6,648 bases of DNA from contig URWW01000053.1 of NCBI GenBank assembly GCA_900551665.1, positions 1 to 6,648 on the forward strand, read 5' to 3'. The translations under genes were made by a program, and so were the position numbers. Under the pieces are notes generated by a model. The model was not told the DNA's origin, did no database searches, and worked only from the letters and a program-made list of their open reading frames with translations. This stretch comes from an uncultured Collinsella sp. GTDB taxonomy: Bacteria; Actinomycetota; Coriobacteriia; Coriobacteriales; Coriobacteriaceae. Of this stretch, positions 1 to 6,339 are shown piece by piece (position 1 is the stretch's first letter; every line of letters starts with the position of its first letter).

Positions 1-2
1 TC

Positions 3-2456
3 TCCACGCAGACGAAGGTGGACAAGAAGCTGGCCGACCAGGGCATCAGCCGTCTGGAGATAGGCCGCGAGGCGTTCGTCGAGGCGTGCTACGACTGGTA
101 CAAGGAGTACGGCACCACCATCGTGAACCAGATCAAGGGCATGGGCTGCTCCTGCGACTACTCCGACGAGCACTTCACGCTCGAGCCGGCCTACGTGCGC
201 GCCGTGCGGAAGCTGTTCACCGACTGGTACCACGAGGACATCATCTACCGCGGCAAGCGCATCGTGAACTGGTGCCCGCACTGCACCACGGCCATCGCCG
301 ACGACGAGGCCGAGTACGTGGACGAGGCGGGGCATCTGTGGTACCTGCGCTACCCGCTCGCCGAGCCGGTGGACGGCCTGGAGTACCTGGTCGTCGCCAC
401 CACGCGTCCCGAGACCATGCTCGGCGACACCGGCATCGCCGTTTCGAGCAAGGACCCCGAGAAGGCGGCGTTCGTGGGCAAGACGGTCAAGCTGCCCATC
501 GTCGACCGTGAGATCCCGATTTTCGACGATTGGCACGTCGACCCCGATTTCGGCTCCGGTTTCGTCAAGGTCACCCCGGCGCACGACCCCAACGACTATG
601 CGATGGGCGAGGCCCACGGTCTCGAGAAGATCAACATCTTCGACGAGCATGCCGTCGTCGTGGAGGGCTACGGGCGTTTCACCGGCATGACGCGCGACGA
701 GTGCCGCGAGGCCGTCCTGGCGTGGTTCGAGGAGCACGACCTGCTCGATCACGTGGATGAGCACGACCATTCCGTCATGCATTGCTACCGCTGCGATCAG
801 ACGCTCGAGCCCTGGCTCTCCGAGCAGTGGTTCGTCGCCGTGGACAAGCTCAAGGAGCCCGCGCTCAAGGCCGTCCAGGATGGTCGCGTGACCTTCCACC
901 CGGCCCGCTGGACCGAGACCTACACCACCTGGATGGAGAACCTGAAAGACTGGTGCATCTCCCGTCAGCTGTGGTGGGGTCACCGCATTCCCGTGTTCTA
1001 CTGCGAGGAGTGCGGCTGGGAGGACGCCTGCATGGACGACGTGACGGTCTGCCCCAAGTGCGGCTGCACTCATGTCCACCAGGACGAGAACGTGCTGGAC
1101 ACCTGGTTCAGCTCCCAGCTGTGGACCTTTGCCACGCAGGGCTGGCCGCAGCATCCCGAGCAGCTCGAGGGCCATCATCCCACCACGGCGCTCGTCACCG
1201 CGCGCGACATCATCGCGCTGTGGGTCGCCCGCATGATCATGAGCTCGCTGTACTTCCTCGACGAGGTTCCGTTCCATGACGTCGTGATCTACCCCACGAT
1301 CCTCGCCAAGGACGGTAGCCGTATGTCCAAGTCCAAGGGCAATGGCGTGAACCCCATGGACCTTATCGACATGTACGGTGCCGACGCCATGCGCTATAAC
1401 CTGCTCACGCTGTGCACCACCAACCAGGACGTCAAGTTCGACGCCGACATCGACAAGAAGACGAAGGCCCTCAAGGGTTCGGCCCGTACCGAGCAGGCCC
1501 GCTCCTTCGTCACCAAGATCTGGAACGCCAGCCGTTTCCTGCTCATGAACATGGATGGCTACACCCCGGGCGAGCCCGTCGCCGAGACCGCGGCCGATGC
1601 CTGGATGTTCAGCCGCCTGGCCAAGGCCACGCGCATGGTGACGGAGGGTATTGAGAAGTACACCTTCGGCGAGATGGCGCGCGGCGTCCAGAACTTCTTC
1701 TGGAATGAGGTCTGCGACTGGTACGTCGAGGTCACCAAGACCCGCCTCAAGGACGATGCCGCCCGCCTGCAGGCTCAGCGCAACCTGATCTTCGTGCTCG
1801 ATGCCAGCATGCGCCTCATGCACCCGCTCATGCCGTTCGTCACCGAGGCCATTTGGGATCAGATGCCCGCCAGTTGGCTGGATATGAACGAGGACGGCGG
1901 TATCGAGCGCGCCGAGGCCCTCATGGTCGCCGCCTGGCCCGAGCCCGAGGCCTTCGAGCGCTTCATCGATGAGGAGGCCGAGCGTTCCTTCGAGCTCGCC
2001 CGTGCCGTCGTGTCCGACGCCCGCTCCACCCGTGCCCGCTATCGCCTGAGCCCCAAGGAGTCCCTGCCCGTGGTCGTCAAGGCCGCGAGCGCCGAGGTCG
2101 CCGAGGCCATCGAGGGCATGGCCGACTTCATCTGCGGTCTGGCCAACATCAGCGAGCTTTCCGTGTGCGCCTCCGAGGACTTTGAGAAGCCCGCTGCCGC
2201 CATCGCGCTTGCCGGCGCCGATTTCGATGCCTATGTCGTTGTGGGCGATTTGGTCGACTTCGACGCCGAGAAGGCCCGCCTGAACAAGGAGCTTGCCACG
2301 GCGGAGAAGGAGCTTGCCGCCGCCGAGCGCACCCTGGGCAACGAGGGCTTTATCGCCAAGGCCGCGCCCGAGGTCGTCGCCAAGAAGCGCGAGCGCGCCG
2401 CCGAGCTCGCCGAGACCATCGCCGCGGTCAAGGCGCAGCTCACCGACTTCGAGTAA
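3..2456 (+). CDS. valS: Valyl-tRNA synthetase, 5' truncated by the window edge
   Basis: Class I aminoacyl-tRNA synthetase that charges tRNA-Val in the cytoplasm and hydrolyses mischarged Thr-tRNA. The frame is open from base 3 (reading STQTKVDKKL) for 817 residues. The GTG at 18 is an internal Val codon, because conserved ValRS sequence precedes it. About 70-90 N-terminal residues, including the HIGH motif, lie outside the window. Visible landmarks: the CP1 editing-domain motif TTRPETMLGDT at 399-431; CxxC pairs at 273/282, 783/792, 1002/1011 and 1050/1059, consistent with the zinc sites of ValRS; DTWFSSQLW shortly after; the KMSKS loop as RMSKS at 1320-1334; the anticodon-binding helical domain; and a C-terminal Lys/Glu/Ala-rich coiled-coil tRNA arm at about 2259-2450. 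After the KMSKS loop there is a short Lys/Asp-rich stretch near 1437-1485 that looks longer than in typical ValRS. The TAA stop is followed by a terminator. Identity is essentially certain. Confidence 0.98.
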   Translation, partial: STQTKVDKKLADQGISRLEIGREAFVEACYDWYKEYGTTIVNQIKGMGCSCDYSDEHFTLEPAYVRAVRKLFTDWYHEDIIYRGKRIVNWCPHCTTAIADDEAEYVDEAGHLWYLRYPLAEPVDGLEYLVVATTRPETMLGDTGIAVSSKDPEKAAFVGKTVKLPIVDREIPIFDDWHVDPDFGSGFVKVTPAHDPNDYAMGEAHGLEKINIFDEHAVVVEGYGRFTGMTRDECREAVLAWFEEHDLLDHVDEHDHSVMHCYRCDQTLEPWLSEQWFVAVDKLKEPALKAVQDGRVTFHPARWTETYTTWMENLKDWCISRQLWWGHRIPVFYCEECGWEDACMDDVTVCPKCGCTHVHQDENVLDTWFSSQLWTFATQGWPQHPEQLEGHHPTTALVTARDIIALWVARMIMSSLYFLDEVPFHDVVIYPTILAKDGSRMSKSKGNGVNPMDLIDMYGADAMRYNLLTLCTTNQDVKFDADIDKKTKALKGSARTEQARSFVTKIWNASRFLLMNMDGYTPGEPVAETAADAWMFSRLAKATRMVTEGIEKYTFGEMARGVQNFFWNEVCDWYVEVTKTRLKDDAARLQAQRNLIFVLDASMRLMHPLMPFVTEAIWDQMPASWLDMNEDGGIERAEALMVAAWPEPEAFERFIDEEAERSFELARAVVSDARSTRARYRLSPKESLPVVVKAASAEVAEAIEGMADFICGLANISELSVCASEDFEKPAAAIALAGADFDAYVVVGDLVDFDAEKARLNKELATAEKELAAAERTLGNEGFIAKAAPEVVAKKRERAAELAETIAAVKAQLTDFE

Positions 2457-2474
2457 TCGGTCCATACGTTAATT

Positions 2475-2510
2475 CGAACCCCGCCGCATCGGTTGCGGCG
2501 GGGTTTGTGT
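2475..2510 (+). terminator. Rho-independent terminator after valS
   Basis: A perfect 12-bp stem pairs AACCCCGCCGCA (2477-2488) with TGCGGCGGGGTT (2494-2505) around a 5-nt loop, and a G-U and a C-G pair could extend the base. The 3' side runs into TTTGTGTT, a short and interrupted T tract. It lies 20 bp after the valS stop. The stem is very stable but the T tract is modest, so some readthrough into the next gene is plausible. Confidence 0.88.
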
Positions 2511-2522
2511 TGCATACGGGAT

Positions 2523-2528
2523 AGGGGG
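2523..2528 (+). promoter_or_regulatory. Shine-Dalgarno that decides the FNT start
   Basis: AGGGGG lies just before two adjacent in-frame ATG codons at 2531 and 2534. The spacing is only 2 nt to the first ATG and 5 nt to the second. The second is in the normal range, so 2534 is the preferred start. Confidence 0.6.
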
Positions 2529-2533
2529 AAATG

Positions 2534-3343
2534 ATGGCGGAAAACGAGACGGGCACGGTGATGCTGCCGCCGGCTAAGACTCAGGAGGCGTTCGTCCACA
2601 TCGGGTTCGCCAAGGCCAAGCTCACGCGTGGGCGGGCGTTCGTGCTCGCGATCCTCGCGGGCGCCTTCGTCGCGCTCGGTGCGTCCTTCATGCTGATGGT
2701 CCGAGCGGATTCCACGCTTTCGTCGTCGGTGTCGCTCATCTTGGGCGGCCTGGCGTTTTGCCTGGGCCTGTTTCTCGTGCTCGTCGCCGGTGCCGAGCTG
2801 TTCACGGGCAATTGCCTCATGCTCATCGGCGCGCTCGACGGTCGGTACCCGATGATGAAGATGGTCCGCAAATGGGCCGTCGTGTACGCCGGCAACGCCG
2901 TGGGCGCGCTGCTCGCCGTCGCATTGCTTCTCGCCTCGGGATTCCTTTCCATGCAGGAGGGCTCGGTGGGCGAGCTTGCCTATGCCGTCGCACTCTCCAA
3001 GGCCTCGCTCGGCCCTGTGACCGCTTTTGCGCGCGGCGTCCTGTGTAACGTCCTCGTGTGCCTGGGCGTTTGGATGGGCAGTGCTGGCAAGACGGTCTGC
3101 GACAAGTTCGCCGCGACGATTCTGCCGGTCGTGTCCTTCGTGGTGTTGGGATTCGAACACTCCGTTGCGAACATGTTCTTCCTTCCTTTGGGCGTTGCCG
3201 CGCAGTCCATGCTGGGCGTCGGCGCGATCCCGCTAGCGGGCATGGCATCCAACCTCATGTTCGTCACGCTCGGCAACATTGTGGGTGGTGCGGCCGTGGC
3301 AGCCGCTTATTGGTTCGTCTACGGCCGCGATGTGCGCGAATAG
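2534..3343 (+). CDS. Formate/nitrite transporter (FNT) family channel
   Basis: Pentameric inner-membrane channel of the FocA/NirC/HSC superfamily, moving small monovalent anions such as formate, nitrite or hydrosulfide. The product is 269 residues, the usual family length. Numbering from ATG 2534, it shows about six hydrophobic segments with family signatures in order: LAGAFVALGA in the first helix (near 41-50), GAELFTGN (86-93), GNAVGALL (120-127), CNVLVCLGVWM (171-181) and FEHSVANMFF (207-216). The last contains the central pore histidine (His209) conserved across FNT proteins. The conserved residues do not let me separate formate, nitrite and sulfide members; formate is favoured by the anaerobic context and the folC neighbour, which is inference. 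The stop is 9 bp before folC, so the two are almost certainly co-transcribed. Start 2534 rather than 2531 is chosen on Shine-Dalgarno spacing. No room for a separate promoter is evident between the valS terminator and this gene. Confidence 0.93.
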   Translation: MAENETGTVMLPPAKTQEAFVHIGFAKAKLTRGRAFVLAILAGAFVALGASFMLMVRADSTLSSSVSLILGGLAFCLGLFLVLVAGAELFTGNCLMLIGALDGRYPMMKMVRKWAVVYAGNAVGALLAVALLLASGFLSMQEGSVGELAYAVALSKASLGPVTAFARGVLCNVLVCLGVWMGSAGKTVCDKFAATILPVVSFVVLGFEHSVANMFFLPLGVAAQSMLGVGAIPLAGMASNLMFVTLGNIVGGAAVAAAYWFVYGRDVRE

Positions 3344-3346
3344 GGG
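3342..3346 (+). promoter_or_regulatory. folC Shine-Dalgarno overlapping the FNT stop codon
   Basis: AGGGG begins within the TAG stop of the FNT gene (3341-3343) and sits 6 nt before the folC ATG at 3353. A ribosome terminating on the FNT gene is therefore placed directly at the folC initiation site, which suggests translational coupling. Confidence 0.65.
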
Positions 3347-3352
3347 ATTGAT

Positions 3353-4720
3353 ATGAAGCGCGAAGGTACCTATGCCGTGCCGTTCGAGTTCGAGGAGCTT
3401 TCCTACGAGCGGGCGGTGACGATCGCCGCCGACACCGGTAAGATCGCCGGCGAGGCGGGTCCGCTGCTTGAGACGGTCATCGACATGCTCGATGAGCTCG
3501 GCCGGCCCGACGAATACTTCGATTGCATTCAGGTTGCGGGAACCAACGGCAAGACGTCGACCACTCGGTTCACCGCGGCGATTCTGCGCGGAGAGAGACT
3601 GCGAACGGCGCTGTACACCTCTCCCCAGCTCGTGCGCTATGAGGAGCGCATGGAAGTCGATGGCGGCGTGGTGAGCCCCTCTGCATTCGCGCACGGCGTC
3701 TCCGCTGCCGCAGAGGCGGGCCGTCGCGTGAACGAACGCCGCGCAGCCTCGGGCGAACCGACCTACACCATCACGCCGTTCGACCTCCTGACTGCTGCCG
3801 CCATGGTCGTGTTCGCCGAGGCGAGGGTCGATGTTGCCGTGCTCGAGGTGGGCCTGGGCGGTCGTTGGGACGCCACGAGCGCCACCGACCCCGTGGCCGT
3901 GGCCATTACGGGCATCGGGCTCGACCACACGCATATCCTGGGCGATACGCTCGAGGAGATCGCGAGCGAGAAGGCCGCCGTCATCAAACCCGGTCGCACA
4001 GTCGTGCTCGGCGAGGGCACGCATGAGCCGAGCGTCGAGCGCGTGATGCGCGCACGTTGTGATTCCTGCGGTGTCGTGCCCTGGGTTGTGGGACATACGG
4101 TCGTCGAATTGCCCGTGGGCATCGACGGTGCGGTTTCGTTCTCGACCGATACCGCTCGTGCCATGTACGAGGTCTCAATGCACAAACCCGCTTACCAACC
4201 GCAGAACGCCGCTTGTGCCATAGCGCTGGCGGAGGGGTATCTGGGCCGCCCGCTCGATGCGTCCGCACTCGCCGTCTCTCTCGAGTCCTGTCCCATACCG
4301 GGCCGTTTCGACGTGGTCCGCGTTGAGCCGTTCGTATTGGTCGATGCATGTCACAATCCGCAGAGCTGCGAGAATTTCATCAATGCGGTTCGCGAGGTCG
4401 AGCCTGAGCGCGAAGCGCGGCCCGTACTGCTGGTCGCCGCGCTCTCGGACAAGGACGTACGGGGCATCCTCGACGTGCTCGTGCCGGAGTTTCCCCGTAT
4501 CGCGGTGAGTGCCACGGCGAGCGATCGCGCCCTGCCCGCCGGGGAGCTCGCCCAGCTCGTCTACGGAGAGCTCGACGCGCTCAATCGTCCACATACGGAT
4601 GTCATCGCCGTCTACCCCTCGGTTCGCGAGGCGCTCGACGCCCTTACGGAGGTGGGAGAGCCTGTCATCGCGGCCGGCACCATCACGCTTGCAGGCGAGG
4701 TCGCGGGCCTGCTCAGGTAG
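3353..4720 (+). CDS. folC: Bifunctional folylpolyglutamate synthase / dihydrofolate synthase
   Basis: ATP-dependent Mur-ligase-family enzyme that adds glutamate to dihydropteroate and extends the glutamate tail of reduced folates in the cytoplasm, keeping folate in the cell and improving its binding to one-carbon enzymes. The product is 455 residues, within the normal range. Visible in order: the P-loop AGTNGKTST (62-70); the substrate loop TSPQLVRYEERMEVDG (89-104); VLEVGLGGRWDAT (163-175); the central GLDHTHILGDT (189-199) with SEKAAVIKPG (206-215), carrying the conserved Lys207 that is carbamylated in studied homologues; PGRFD (316-320); and the C-terminal DACHNP (331-336), a variant of the usual DGAHNP. 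The first ~15 residues precede the usual start of homology (the EELSYERAV region). ATG 3353 is supported by an AGGGG site 6 nt upstream. It lies downstream of the FNT gene in one transcription unit and faces a convergent gene 12 bp after its stop. I cannot tell from sequence whether both activities are present, since the family name is routinely bifunctional. Confidence 0.95.
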   Translation: MKREGTYAVPFEFEELSYERAVTIAADTGKIAGEAGPLLETVIDMLDELGRPDEYFDCIQVAGTNGKTSTTRFTAAILRGERLRTALYTSPQLVRYEERMEVDGGVVSPSAFAHGVSAAAEAGRRVNERRAASGEPTYTITPFDLLTAAAMVVFAEARVDVAVLEVGLGGRWDATSATDPVAVAITGIGLDHTHILGDTLEEIASEKAAVIKPGRTVVLGEGTHEPSVERVMRARCDSCGVVPWVVGHTVVELPVGIDGAVSFSTDTARAMYEVSMHKPAYQPQNAACAIALAEGYLGRPLDASALAVSLESCPIPGRFDVVRVEPFVLVDACHNPQSCENFINAVREVEPEREARPVLLVAALSDKDVRGILDVLVPEFPRIAVSATASDRALPAGELAQLVYGELDALNRPHTDVIAVYPSVREALDALTEVGEPVIAAGTITLAGEVAGLLR

Positions 4721-4732
4721 GGGCGGTTCTCG

Positions 4733-5836
4733 CTACAGGAAGCGGTATTGGACGGTCGCCACGCCCACGCTCAGGAAGTTCAGGGCGCGGGCCACGGCGG
4801 GCTGCATGTCGATCACGCGGCCGTGCACATAAGGGCCGCGGTCGTTTACGTAGGCAATCACCGAACGGCCGCCATAGCGAATCTCGACGCGGGTGCCGAA
4901 CGGGACGTTGAGCATCGCGATGCCCATCGAGGTCTCGGTGACCGTCTCGCCGTTAGCGGTCGTGCCGCCCATGAATCCGTCGCCGATGCCGTAGTAGGAT
5001 GCCACGCCCGTCTTCCAGGTGATGGCGGGCGGTGCGGGCGGCGTGGTGCCGCCTTCGGGCGCGGGGGTCGACGGCGCGGTGGGTGCCTGCGGTGCCGTGG
5101 CGCTCCCACCGGGCGAACCAGCATCGGGGGCTGGTTCGGCGGGACGGTTCTGGTTTGCATTTTGCTGCGCCTGCAATTGGGCCGCCTGCTCGGCGGCCTG
5201 ACGCGCGATCTCGGCCTCCTCGGCGTCTTCGGCGTTCGCCTTCGCCTGGATCTTGGCGGCTGCGGATTGCGCGGTATCGAGCGCATCTTGCGCGAGAGAG
5301 AGCTGGAGGTCCGCCTCGTCTTTGGCGTCGCTCAGCTCCGCCAGCTTCCCGTTGAGCTCTTCCTCGAGCGCGCGGAGCTCGTCGAGTGCGGCGATGTTGG
5401 CGCTTTGAACGGTTCCCAGATACTTTGTCATGCTGAGGAAATCGGAGAAGGAACCCGCTTTGAGGAGCATGGCGAGCATCCCACCGCCGGACGCATGGCG
5501 TTTGTACAGCTCGCGCGCGGCCAGGGCCGCGCGGCTCTGCGCCTGCGGCATGAGCTCCTGCTCAATGCGAAGGATATCGTCGGCGGCCGTTTGCACCTGC
5601 TCGTTGAGCTCGGCGGCGCGTGACGTGGCATCGGCGTAGGTGCTGGCGGCGCGGGAGACCTCTTTTTGCAGGGAGGCGAGCTCGCCGCGCGTCGCCGCCG
5701 TCGCGGCCAGCGCGGGCTCGGGCGCGCCTGTGAGCGCGGGTATGCCGGCGCCCAGGGCGAGCGCCGCCGTGAGCCCCGCGACGCATGCGATCCGCCCCCT
5801 GTGCGTACAAATCCCTCTCAAGGTGGCACGTGCCAT
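4733..5836 (-). CDS. Secreted coiled-coil protein with C-terminal RlpA-like domain
   Basis: Predicted exported cell-wall protein of 367 residues. Residues 1-44 form a signal peptide: Arg-rich N-region, hydrophobic core near 18-32 (CVAGLTAALALGAGI), and a probable cleavage after PALA at 44. Residues 48-110 and 145-225 are Ala/Glu/Gln-rich heptad-like helices separated by a hinge containing LYKRHASGGG and AMLLKAGSFSDFLSMTKYL (110-140). This resembles the N-terminal coiled-coil module of PcsB/CwlO-type peptidoglycan hydrolases. A Pro/Ala/Gly-rich linker (231-272) leads to an RlpA-like double-psi beta-barrel (277-367) with ASYYG, TANGE, VPFGTRVEI, VNDRGPYVHGRVIDM. RlpA proteins are lytic transglycosylases or peptidoglycan-binding proteins at septa. 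The position of the catalytic His in the AAHxxLPFGT motif reads Ala-Met here (307-308), while Glu297 and Asp332 are kept, so enzymatic activity is uncertain. ATG 5836 has an AGGCGG site (5844-5849) 7 nt upstream and a -10 element further up. Likely annotated as septal ring lytic transglycosylase RlpA family protein. Confidence 0.9.
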   Translation of the reverse strand: MARATLRGICTHRGRIACVAGLTAALALGAGIPALTGAPEPALAATAATRGELASLQKEVSRAASTYADATSRAAELNEQVQTAADDILRIEQELMPQAQSRAALAARELYKRHASGGGMLAMLLKAGSFSDFLSMTKYLGTVQSANIAALDELRALEEELNGKLAELSDAKDEADLQLSLAQDALDTAQSAAAKIQAKANAEDAEEAEIARQAAEQAAQLQAQQNANQNRPAEPAPDAGSPGGSATAPQAPTAPSTPAPEGGTTPPAPPAITWKTGVASYYGIGDGFMGGTTANGETVTETSMGIAMLNVPFGTRVEIRYGGRSVIAYVNDRGPYVHGRVIDMQPAVARALNFLSVGVATVQYRFL

Positions 5837-5867
5837 GTAACAACCGCCTTTTCTCGTTGACGGTATC

Positions 5868-5873
5868 AGTATA
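5868..5873 (-). promoter_or_regulatory. Probable -10 element of the RlpA-like gene
   Basis: On the minus strand this reads TATACT, one mismatch from the TATAAT consensus, in an AT-rich island within GC-rich DNA. It would place the transcript start about 25 nt before the RlpA-like ATG. No good TTGACA-like -35 is found at 16-18 bp; that position is occupied by an inverted repeat, so the promoter may depend on an activator or be controlled by a repressor. Confidence 0.5.
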
Positions 5874-5875
5874 AG

Positions 5876-5910
5876 GCAACCCTCAAGCTGAGGTTGAGCC
5901 TAAGGGTTGC
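5876..5910 (-). repeat. Inverted repeat upstream of the RlpA-like gene (operator or weak terminator)
   Basis: GCAACCCT (5876-5883) is exactly complementary to AGGGTTGC (5903-5910). Inside are two shorter pairings that compete with the outer one: CCTCA/TGAGG (5881-5885 with 5889-5893) and CTCAA/TTGAG (5882-5886 with 5894-5898). It lies between the DUF1667 stop and the RlpA-like start, where the -35 would be expected. Read as RNA from the DUF1667 side, the stem is followed by CTTATACT, which is too poor in T for a convincing intrinsic terminator. A protein-binding operator or a weak terminator are both possible. Confidence 0.45.
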
Positions 5911-5949
5911 GTTCAAATCTTCTATGCGATTGTGCCGGTGTGCGAAAGC

Positions 5950-6333
5950 CTATGCGAGTCCTACGTCCATACTCGCGACCAGGTCGACGCCTGTGTCGAG
6001 CAGGTTGGCGGCGATGACGTCCCCCATGCGCACTGGGGCGGAAACGCGCAGCTCCCGTACGGTTTCCATGGCGTCCTTGTGCAGGGCGCGGGGAATGGGG
6101 GAGCAGGTGCGCACGGGGACGAGGTGCTCGTCTCCGCCTTCGACCACGACTGTCGTGGCCAGGATGCGCATCGGGCATACGACTTCCTGTTCGGCGAAGC
6201 GCTTGCCGCGCGGGCACCGGTTGCCATGTACGCTCGTGACGCGGGCGACTCCGTCCCCGTCCCGCTCTACGCATACCGTGAGCAGGCATTCGGATGGGCA
6301 GGTCGTGCAGTGGAACGTCTCAGTGCTCGTCAT
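5950..6333 (-). CDS. DUF1667 domain protein (COG3862), probable redox partner subunit
   Basis: Small cytoplasmic protein of 127 residues, full length for the family. It has the cysteine set C9-x2-C12-P-x2-C16 near the N-terminus and C40 in HGNRCPRGKRFAEQE, followed by VCPMRILATTVVVEGG (52-67), VPVRTCSPIP (72-81) and a C-terminal APVRMGDVIAAN (99-110), TGVDLVAS. The CxxCxxxC...C spacing recalls a [4Fe-4S] or zinc site; which one is not known to me. Family members are typically encoded directly after a COG0446-type NAD(P)/FAD-dependent oxidoreductase and a GlpA/GlpO-like glycerol-3-phosphate dehydrogenase, and the remnant gene upstream here fits that order. The gap to that gene is 6 bp. No strong Shine-Dalgarno precedes ATG 6333 (only GGAAGA 13 nt away, inside the upstream gene), so translation probably depends on coupling. 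Biochemical function is not established by the sequence. Confidence 0.88.
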   Translation of the reverse strand: MTSTETFHCTTCPSECLLTVCVERDGDGVARVTSVHGNRCPRGKRFAEQEVVCPMRILATTVVVEGGDEHLVPVRTCSPIPRALHKDAMETVRELRVSAPVRMGDVIAANLLDTGVDLVASMDVGLA

Positions 6334-6339
6334 GGGGCA

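Noticed and set aside
18..20. GTG codon as a possible start of valS
   Set aside because: The frame is open upstream to base 3 and the preceding residues STQTK match conserved ValRS sequence; the catalytic HIGH region must lie further upstream.
2231..3160. 309-codon open frame on the minus strand across the end of valS and the FNT gene
   Set aside because: It is antisense to two certain genes and crosses a terminator hairpin. Its product is low-complexity, rich in Arg, His, Glu and Gln, as expected from the complement of GC3-biased coding sequence.
3233..4096. 287-codon minus-strand open frame over folC
   Set aside because: It lies antisense to well-conserved folC motifs. Composition is typical of a GC-rich shadow frame and no recognisable domain is visible.
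4691..4712. GCAGGC...GCCTGC inverted repeat with a 10-nt loop near the folC stop, considered as a bidirectional terminator
   Set aside because: The stem is only 6 bp, lies entirely within folC codons and has no T tract on either side.
4748..5623. 291-codon plus-strand open frame over the RlpA-like gene
   Set aside because: It is opposite a protein with a clear signal peptide, coiled coil and barrel domain. The predicted product is an Arg/Gly/Leu-rich shadow with no ribosome-binding site.
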